Assembly: GCA_035507915.1 (NCBI GenBank)
Contig: DATJNS010000279.1
Coordinates: 1-10,498 of the forward strand
Direction: 5' to 3'
Length of the DNA stretch: 10,498 nt
From: JACQAI01 sp035507915
GTDB lineage: Bacteria; Pseudomonadota; Alphaproteobacteria; Elsterales; Elsteraceae
The notes under the pieces are model-generated. The model was not told the DNA's origin. It did no database searches and saw nothing but the letters and a program-made list of their open reading frames with translations. A program made the translations under genes and the position numbers. Shown here in pieces: positions 5,924 through 10,498 of this stretch (positions are counted from its first letter, which is position 1; the number at the start of each line of letters is the position of its first letter).

Positions 5924-5932
5924 TGCTAGGGT
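5924..5932 (+). promoter_or_regulatory. Possible extended -10 element for the substrate-binding protein gene
   Basis: TGCTAGGGT resembles an extended -10 (TGn followed by a TATAAT-like hexamer), 29 bases before ATG 5962. No convincing -35 box is seen 16-18 bases upstream, so this is tentative. A similar GTGCTAG occurs at 5834-5840. Nothing else stands out in 5801-5961. Confidence 0.25.
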
Positions 5933-5951
5933 CGCCGCGATAAACAAAGGT

Positions 5952-5957
5952 GGGGGA
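5952..5957 (+). promoter_or_regulatory. Ribosome binding site deciding the start at 5962
   Basis: GGGGGA lies four bases before ATG 5962, preceded by AAAGG. An alternative in-frame GTG at 5950 would place the ribosome site directly against the start codon. It would also add MGET ahead of a well-formed signal peptide, so ATG 5962 is preferred. Confidence 0.6.
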
Positions 5958-5961
5958 AACG

Positions 5962-7185
5962 ATGCGGGGCGTGAAGACGATGGCCGTGGCGTTGCTGGGC
6001 GGGGCGTTGCTCGCGGCCGGGGCGCTCGTCGGTGCGGCGCGTGCCGAGGACGGGGCCGTGAAGATCGGCGTGCTCGACGACATGTCCGGGCCCTATGCCG
6101 AGAACACCGGGCCGGGCGACGTCACCGCGGTCAGGTTCGCGATCGCGGATTTCGGCGGCAAGCTGCTCGGCAAGCCGATCGAGCTGGTGAGCGCCGATTT
6201 CCAGAGCAAGCCGGACGTCGGCGTCGGCATCGCCAAGCGCTGGTACGACGCCGACGGCGTCGACATGATCATCGGCGTGCCGAACTCGACGATCGCGCTC
6301 GCGCTCGTCAAAGTCGCCGGGGAGAAGAACCGCATCGTCATGCCGACGGCGGCGGCGACCTCGGAGCTCACCGGCAAGGGCTGCGGCGCCAACAGCATCC
6401 ACTGGATCTACGACACCTACGGCCAGACCAAGACCATCGTCAACGCGATGAGCAAGACGGGGACCGACAGCTGGTTCTTCATCACGGTCGACTACGTCTT
6501 CGGCCTGTCGATCCAGGAGGACGCCACGCGCTTCATCCAGGCGGCGGGCGGCAAGGTGGTGGGCTCGGTCAAGCATCCGCTCAACAACCAGGACTTCTCG
6601 TCCTACCTGCTGCAGGCGCAGGGCTCGAAGGCCAAGGGCCTGGTCTTCGCCAACGGCGGCGGCGACATCATCAACGGCGTCAAGCAGGCCGCCGAGTTCG
6701 GCCTGGCGAAGCAGGGCATGCGGATCAGCGCGCCGCTGGCGACGTTCCCCGACGTGCACGGCATCGGCCTCGAGATCGCGCAGGGCCTCCTGATGGCGAG
6801 CCCGTTCTATTACGACATGACGCCGGAGGCGCGCGCCTTCACCAACCGCTTCGCGAAGGAGATGGGCAAGCCGCCCAGCTACATCCAGGCCGGCGCCTAC
6901 GGCGCCGCGTTGCACTACCTCAAGGCCGTGAAGGCGGCCGGCACCAAGGAGGCCAAGGCCGTGCTGGCCGAGATGCACAAGCTGCCGATCAACGACTTCA
7001 TGACCAAGAACGGCACGATCCGCGCCGACGGCCGCGTGATCCGCGACATGTACCTGATGCAGGCGAAGACGCCCAAGGAGTCGACGGGCGAATGGGACCT
7101 GGCGAAGCTGGTCGCCACGGTGCCGGGCGATCAGGCGTTCCGGCCGATGAACGAGGGCGGCTGTTCGTTGGTGGCCGGGAACTAG
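5962..7185 (+). CDS. ABC transporter substrate-binding protein, branched-chain amino acid (Liv) type
   Basis: This 407-residue type I periplasmic binding protein (Peripla_BP_6 family) has a clean Sec signal: MRGVK, then a hydrophobic core, and cleavage after ARA at 28. The mature protein opens with 'VKIGVLDDMSGPYAENTGPG' (33-52), the classic Liv-type first strand and ligand loop. Later come 'MIIGVPNSTIALALVKVA' (102-119), 'TAAATSELTG' (129-138), 'SWFFITVDYVFG' (170-181) and 'YIQAGAYGAALHYLKAV' (307-323). Cys141 and Cys401 are the only cysteines and could form a disulfide. Members bind amino acids, amides, urea or aromatic acids and deliver them to LivHMGF-type permeases. No such permease or ATPase gene is in this window, so it is an orphan receptor here. 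An SDR gene follows 32 bases downstream on the same strand, probably co-transcribed. The ligand is not predictable. Confidence 0.9.
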   Translation: MRGVKTMAVALLGGALLAAGALVGAARAEDGAVKIGVLDDMSGPYAENTGPGDVTAVRFAIADFGGKLLGKPIELVSADFQSKPDVGVGIAKRWYDADGVDMIIGVPNSTIALALVKVAGEKNRIVMPTAAATSELTGKGCGANSIHWIYDTYGQTKTIVNAMSKTGTDSWFFITVDYVFGLSIQEDATRFIQAAGGKVVGSVKHPLNNQDFSSYLLQAQGSKAKGLVFANGGGDIINGVKQAAEFGLAKQGMRISAPLATFPDVHGIGLEIAQGLLMASPFYYDMTPEARAFTNRFAKEMGKPPSYIQAGAYGAALHYLKAVKAAGTKEAKAVLAEMHKLPINDFMTKNGTIRADGRVIRDMYLMQAKTPKESTGEWDLAKLVATVPGDQAFRPMNEGGCSLVAGN

Positions 7186-7207
7186 CCGCCGTCGCGCCGA
7201 CGGCAGG

Positions 7208-7212
7208 GGAGG
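7208..7212 (+). promoter_or_regulatory. Ribosome binding site of the SDR gene
   Basis: GGAGG inside AGGGGAGGA sits five bases before ATG 7218. It fixes the start of the SDR, whose reading frame is otherwise open far upstream. Confidence 0.7.
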
Positions 7213-7217
7213 ACGCG

Positions 7218-7967
7218 ATGCGCTTGGAGAACAAGGTCGCGATCGTGACCGGGGCGGCCTCCGGCATGGGGGCGGCGACCGCGGTGCTGTTCGCCCGGGA
7301 GGGCGCCAAGATCGTGGTCGCCGACCGTCTCGCCGCCGAGGGCGAGCAGGTGGTCGCGCGCATCACGCAGGCGGGCGGCACGGCGCGCTTCCAGGCGCTC
7401 GACGTCACCAGCGAGGCGGAGTGGGAGCGCGCGGTGGCGGCGACCATCGCGGCCTACGGCAAGATCGACGTGCTGATCAACAATGCCGGCATCGCGGGCA
7501 GCGATCCCGACCTGCTGAGCCGGCAGGTCTGGGACAACGTGATGACGATCAACGCGACCGGCTGCTTCCTCGGCATGCGCCACGTCATCCCGGCGATGCA
7601 GAAGGAAAAGCGCGGCGCCGTGGTCAACATCTCGTCGATCTCCGGCATCGCCGGCCAGACCATGGTGCACATGGCCTACAACGCCTCGAAGGCCGCGGTG
7701 CGTCTGATGACCAAGTCGGCCGCGGTGCAGTTCGCCAAGGACGGCATCCGCGTCAACTCGGTGCATCCCGGCCTGATGCCGGCGATGCTTACCTCGAAGC
7801 TGACCGCCGATCCGACGATCCGCGCCAAGATGCTGGAGCGCGTGCCGATGGGCCGCAACGGCCGCGTCGAGGAGGTCGCCTACGCCAACCTGTTCCTCGC
7901 CTCCGACGAGGCGTCCTACGTCACCGGCACCGAGCTCGTCGTCGACGGCGGCTATCTCGCCCAGTGA
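7218..7967 (+). CDS. Classical short-chain dehydrogenase/reductase (SDR), probably NAD-dependent
   Basis: This 249-residue protein is a full-length classical SDR. The Rossmann motif TGAASGMG is at 11-18. Asp36 at the end of the second strand (IVVADR) favours NAD(H) over NADP(H). LDVT (61-64) contacts adenine, and NNAG is at 88-91. The catalytic tetrad is Asn112, Ser140 (NISS), Tyr154 and Lys158 (YNASK). HPG at 183-185 and the C-terminal 'VTGTELVVDGGYLAQ' are typical. It oxidises or reduces an alcohol/ketone pair in the cytoplasm. It follows the Liv-type binding protein by 32 bases with its own strong ribosome site, suggesting an uptake-plus-oxidation operon. It resembles 3-alpha/20-beta-hydroxysteroid dehydrogenase-like and cyclohexanol dehydrogenase-like enzymes in general, but the substrate is not defined. 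The open frame continues upstream, but that part is a shadow of the binding-protein gene. Confidence 0.92.
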   Translation: MRLENKVAIVTGAASGMGAATAVLFAREGAKIVVADRLAAEGEQVVARITQAGGTARFQALDVTSEAEWERAVAATIAAYGKIDVLINNAGIAGSDPDLLSRQVWDNVMTINATGCFLGMRHVIPAMQKEKRGAVVNISSISGIAGQTMVHMAYNASKAAVRLMTKSAAVQFAKDGIRVNSVHPGLMPAMLTSKLTADPTIRAKMLERVPMGRNGRVEEVAYANLFLASDEASYVTGTELVVDGGYLAQ

Positions 7968-7981
7968 CGGTCCGCGTGAGG

Positions 7982-7995
7982 CGCCGCCGGCGGCG
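7982..7995. terminator. GC-only palindrome between convergent genes, possible weak terminator
   Basis: CGCCGCCGGCGGCG is a perfect 14-base palindrome in the 89-base gap between the SDR (ends 7967) and the caspase gene (ends 8057). It can fold as a 5-bp stem with a CCGG loop. No T-run follows on either strand, so termination is only a possibility. Confidence 0.22.
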
Positions 7996-8056
7996 TATCG
8001 CGCGCGTTTCGATGCACCGAGCCGTCTGAGCTCCCGCGGTCGGTCCATGCCTGCGT

Positions 8057-9634
8057 TCAGGACTGTTTGAACGACACCAGTTCGCGACGATCGGCGATCA
8101 GGGTCTTCGACCCGGCCTTGAGGATTTCCTCGGACGCAATGGCGAGGCGCACCTGATCGGGTGCCATCCATCGCCGCGTCTGGGTTTCGGTGACATTGGT
8201 CTTGAACGTCGTCGTGCCGACGCCATCGATGCGGAACGCATCGAAGGTGCCGGCCGGCACGGTGATGCGCTCGCGGGCGACGATCTTCAGATCCATGTCG
8301 GTGATCCCCTCCTCGTCGCCCTTCCGGGGCTTCGCCGTGAACCGGGAGTGCCATTGCCGGCCGACCGCGTATTCGAGCGGCAGTTGCTGGCGCGGCGAGA
8401 AGCGCCGACCATCCGGGAACTGCAGCGCGTTGCCGAGCAGGTCGGTGATGAAGCCGTGTTGAAAGATGACCTGATCCTCGGTGATGCGTTCCACGGTCGA
8501 GGTGCCGACCCGTTTCTCGGCCCCCGTCGTCAAATCGAGGATGCGGTAGGTGTAGCTGTCGCCGACCTTGTAGGCCGTGTTGGCGCTCGCCGAGCCCTTG
8601 CTGAACGGGTTGCCCTCGGCGGACGCGATGGTGATCTTCTTCTCGCCGCGCTGCGCCAGGGCACGGTCGAGCCGGAGCTGCGCCAGCTCGGTGAATTTGC
8701 CGCTCGGGTAGCGGCGCAGATAGTCCTCGAGCGGATCCGGCTCCTTGGCGCCACGGATCTTTTCCCACAGCGCGAGCTCCTCCTGGAATTGGCGCTGACT
8801 CTCCTCCGCGCTGAGCTTTCGCAGCTTGTCCGGCGGGCGAAACCAGAAGTCTTCCTCGAGCGACGTGCTTTCCCACGGAATCTGCATGCCGTTCGATTGC
8901 AGACGGACGTTGAGGCGCACACGCTTGAACACGTCCTCGATCTTGGCGTCGGCGACCTGCATCTCGCGGAGCAGGTTCTCGGTGTAGAGGCCGTTGGCGC
9001 CCAGGCCGTCGGCCGCGACGTTGCCGGGCGAGGTCGCGTAGGCGAGCAACGTGCTGAGCGGCGCGTCCATCTGGGACAGGCCCTTCGCGCGGTCGCGAAA
9101 ATCGTTGCCGAACGGGTTCTCGCGGCAGGCGTCGAGGATGATCACGTTCATCGGGTTGTCGGCCTTGCGCAGGCGCGTGACCAGCCCGTCCACGTCGACC
9201 CCCTGGTTCTTGACGTCGTCGGGTTTTTCGATCGCCGCGTCGACCGGCAGCAGGTAGTTGTGCCACGCGAGCTGCAGGCCGTGGCCCGCGAAATAGAACA
9301 GCCCCACGCCCTTGGCGGCTTCCAGCGTCTGGGCATAGTTGCGCATCGCGGCCTGCATGTCGCTCCGGCGCGCGTCCACCACGAGGGTGACGTTGAACTT
9401 GAACGCCTTCAGCGTGTCCGCGATGGCCTTCGCGTCGTTCGGCGGATTCTTCAGCGCCGGCACGCTCTTGTACGCGCCGTTGCCGATCACCAACGCCACC
9501 TTGGGCGCCTGCAGAAGCTTTACGGTGCCTTCCGACTGCGCCCACACGCGCGCATAGGGCGCAGGCAGGAACAGCGATGCCGCCGCAACACCGCCTTTGA
9601 GGACAATCCGCCGCTTGTGGTTGACGGGTTGCAT
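8057..9634 (-). CDS. Tat-exported caspase-like (peptidase C14) protein with unknown C-terminal domain
   Basis: This 525-residue protein begins with a twin-arginine signal: NHKRRIVLKGG (5-15), a hydrophobic stretch AAASLFLPAP, and likely cleavage near VWA at 30-32. The caspase p20-like domain runs from about 44 to 240. It has 'KVALVIGNGAYKSVPALKNP' (45-64), the catalytic His118 in YFAGHG and the catalytic Cys170 in 'IILDACRENPFG' (165-176). 'EEDFWFRPP' (260-268) closes this part. A charged helical linker follows, with 'DPLEDYLRRYPSGKFTELAQ' (300-319), a repeat-like unit often seen after bacterial caspases. From about 355 to 525 there is a beta-rich region I do not recognise. It is probably a Lys/Arg- or other-specific cysteine protease acting outside the cytoplasm. 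ATG 9634 is chosen because GAGGA precedes it and the Tat signal begins there. The frame stays open further upstream only as a shadow of another gene. The gap 9635-9819 shows no clear promoter. Confidence 0.88.
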   Translation of the reverse strand: MQPVNHKRRIVLKGGVAAASLFLPAPYARVWAQSEGTVKLLQAPKVALVIGNGAYKSVPALKNPPNDAKAIADTLKAFKFNVTLVVDARRSDMQAAMRNYAQTLEAAKGVGLFYFAGHGLQLAWHNYLLPVDAAIEKPDDVKNQGVDVDGLVTRLRKADNPMNVIILDACRENPFGNDFRDRAKGLSQMDAPLSTLLAYATSPGNVAADGLGANGLYTENLLREMQVADAKIEDVFKRVRLNVRLQSNGMQIPWESTSLEEDFWFRPPDKLRKLSAEESQRQFQEELALWEKIRGAKEPDPLEDYLRRYPSGKFTELAQLRLDRALAQRGEKKITIASAEGNPFSKGSASANTAYKVGDSYTYRILDLTTGAEKRVGTSTVERITEDQVIFQHGFITDLLGNALQFPDGRRFSPRQQLPLEYAVGRQWHSRFTAKPRKGDEEGITDMDLKIVARERITVPAGTFDAFRIDGVGTTTFKTNVTETQTRRWMAPDQVRLAIASEEILKAGSKTLIADRRELVSFKQS

Positions 9635-9819
9635 GAGGTCCTCGCTCGAGCCGACGTTCCCCCTACGGCCACGGCAATCGCCGCCTTCGCCACGACGAAC
9701 GGAGCGGGCTTGACCGATGCGACGATCTTGGCGCGCCCGGACGGCGTCATCAACGCGTTTGTCGCATGGCGGCGGCTGTCTTGCGGTGATCGCCGCGCCG
9801 CACGTCGTTTCTCGCGGTT

Positions 9820-10498
9820 TTAGCCGCGTCCGGGCGGGAAGTCCGTGGAGGCGGCGAGCTCGGTCTGCGCTTCGAAGCCCGCGATCCGTTGGCGCAAGGT
9901 CGCGAGCGTGCTCTCGAGCGCCTGTGAGCCGAGCACCATGCGCATCGGTGCGGGTTTCACATCGACGCTCTCGATGATGCGCGCGGCCATCCGGACCGGG
10001 TCGCCGGGCGCCAGGCCGTTCTTGGGGTCGAGCATTCGTAGGAATCCGTGCGCCGGGGTGTCGTCGTAAACGGGCATGAGCTCGGCCACCTGCGCGCCGC
10101 CGTAGCGGAACTCGGTGCGAGCGCCGCCGGGCTCGACGATCGTCATGCCGATGCCGAAGGATGCGACCTCCTGGGCGACCGACTCCACGAAACCTTCGAT
10201 GCCCCACTTCGTGGCGTGGTACATCGAGTTGCCCGGAAACGCGACCTGCCCGCCGTAGGACGAGATCTGGATGATGCGTCCGCCGCGCTGGGCGCGCAGA
10301 TGCGGCAGCACGGCGCGGATGAGCTGGATCGGCCCGACCAGGTTGGTCGCGACGATGTCGTCGACTTGCTTGTCGGTGAATTCCTCGGCCGCGCCGAACA
10401 GGCCGTAGCCGGCGTTGCTGATGACCACATCGATGCGCCCGAGCCGGGCGAACGAGCGTTCCACAACCGCGCGGATTGCGGCCGTGTCGGTCACGTCG
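9820..10498 (-). CDS. Short-chain dehydrogenase/reductase (SDR), 5' end outside the window
   Basis: The frame is open to the window edge, and the Rossmann glycine motif TGxxxGIG lies beyond it. The visible 226 or so residues start within '..DVTDTAAIRAVVERSF', just after the second-to-third strand region. Counting from the GTG codon at 10494, SNAG is at 26-29, the catalytic Asn at 51 (ATNLVG), Ser79 (QISS), Tyr92 and Lys96 (YHATK), then 'VEPGGARTEF' (120-129). The long tail with 'GLAPGDPVRMAARIIESVD' resembles the SDR subgroup annotated as oxidoreductases of unknown substrate, often close to YusZ-like or retinol-dehydrogenase-like proteins. That GTG is an internal Val, not the start. The gene ends 185 bases before the caspase start on the same strand, so co-transcription is possible but not close. 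Coenzyme preference cannot be judged without the N-terminus. Confidence 0.88.
   Translation of the reverse strand, partial: DVTDTAAIRAVVERSFARLGRIDVVISNAGYGLFGAAEEFTDKQVDDIVATNLVGPIQLIRAVLPHLRAQRGGRIIQISSYGGQVAFPGNSMYHATKWGIEGFVESVAQEVASFGIGMTIVEPGGARTEFRYGGAQVAELMPVYDDTPAHGFLRMLDPKNGLAPGDPVRMAARIIESVDVKPAPMRMVLGSQALESTLATLRQRIAGFEAQTELAASTDFPPGRG

Noticed and set aside
5853..7217. Upstream extension of the SDR frame, giving a 704-codon protein
   Set aside because: The extension is a shadow of the Liv-type receptor gene. GGAGG before ATG 7218 and the Rossmann motif right after it fix the SDR start.
7182..9545. 787-codon minus-strand open frame across the SDR and caspase genes
   Set aside because: It has no family features and is biased to Arg, Gly and Ala. 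It overlaps two well-supported genes in other frames, so it is a GC-rich shadow.
8348..9823. 491-codon plus-strand open frame opposite the caspase gene
   Set aside because: It is composed of Arg/Val/Ala/Leu-rich antisense translation with no recognisable domain, while the other strand encodes the caspase catalytic dyad.
9813..9828. Hairpin CGCGG-TTTTAG-CCGCG at the end of the last SDR gene as a terminator
   Set aside because: The 5-bp stem includes the stop codon and coding bases of the SDR, and no T-run follows in the transcript direction.
9635..10207. Upstream extension of the caspase frame to about 716 codons
   Set aside because: The extra 191 codons are Arg-rich and lie partly across the SDR gene in another frame. 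A Tat signal and ribosome site mark the start at 9634.
1..10498. CRISPR arrays, tRNA genes, insertion sequences and attachment sites
   Set aside because: I searched by eye for regular repeats, cloverleaf arms, terminal inverted repeats and transposase or integrase motifs and found none. The only regular repeats are the three operators at 5719-5799.

Overview
The window is GC-rich, densely coded bacterial chromosome. It combines a multiheme dehydrogenase cytochrome, an orphan tripartite-tricarboxylate (Bug) binding protein, a luciferase-like flavin monooxygenase, a Liv-type binding protein and several SDR oxidoreductases. That mix fits a metabolically versatile soil or water proteobacterium, most likely an alphaproteobacterium (Rhodospirillales or Rhizobiales type). 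This placement is inferred from gene content and composition, not from a marker gene. Every gene was called by reading the translated frames. No tRNA, rRNA, CRISPR array, transposase or integrase is visible, and no gene-free stretch exceeds 300 bases.

Layout, left to right. (1) 1-665, +: the 3' end of a triheme membrane cytochrome c subunit of an alcohol/gluconate-type dehydrogenase. (2) 769-1710, -: a PLP-dependent threonine/serine dehydratase, divergent from (3) 1782-2084, +: a small ArsR-type regulator. The regulator's near-consensus promoter carries a perfect palindrome over its -10 box and predicts an almost leaderless mRNA. (4) 4581 down to 2155, -: a tightly overlapping three-gene operon of flavin monooxygenase, Bug-type solute-binding protein and a small secreted beta-rich protein of unknown function. 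(5) 5720 down to 4672, -: the 'mobile mystery protein A/B' pair, an XRE-type HTH protein followed by a Fic-domain protein. It is read from an AT-rich control region holding three related 16-bp palindromes spaced 32 and 33 bp apart. (6) 5962-7967, +: a Liv-type ABC substrate-binding protein followed by a classical SDR. (7) 9634 down to 8057, -: a Tat-exported caspase-like protease with an unrecognised C-terminal domain. (8) 9820-10498, -: an SDR cut by the window end.

Most of the window looks like ordinary catabolic and transport chromosome. The likely accessory part is the A/B pair with its AT-rich operator array. The HTH protein probably autorepresses the pair through these operators and may neutralise the Fic protein, as in a toxin-antitoxin module. 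The other items that deserve a second look are the export-targeted caspase, the uncharacterised 139-residue secreted protein and the palindrome-controlled, near-leaderless regulator.
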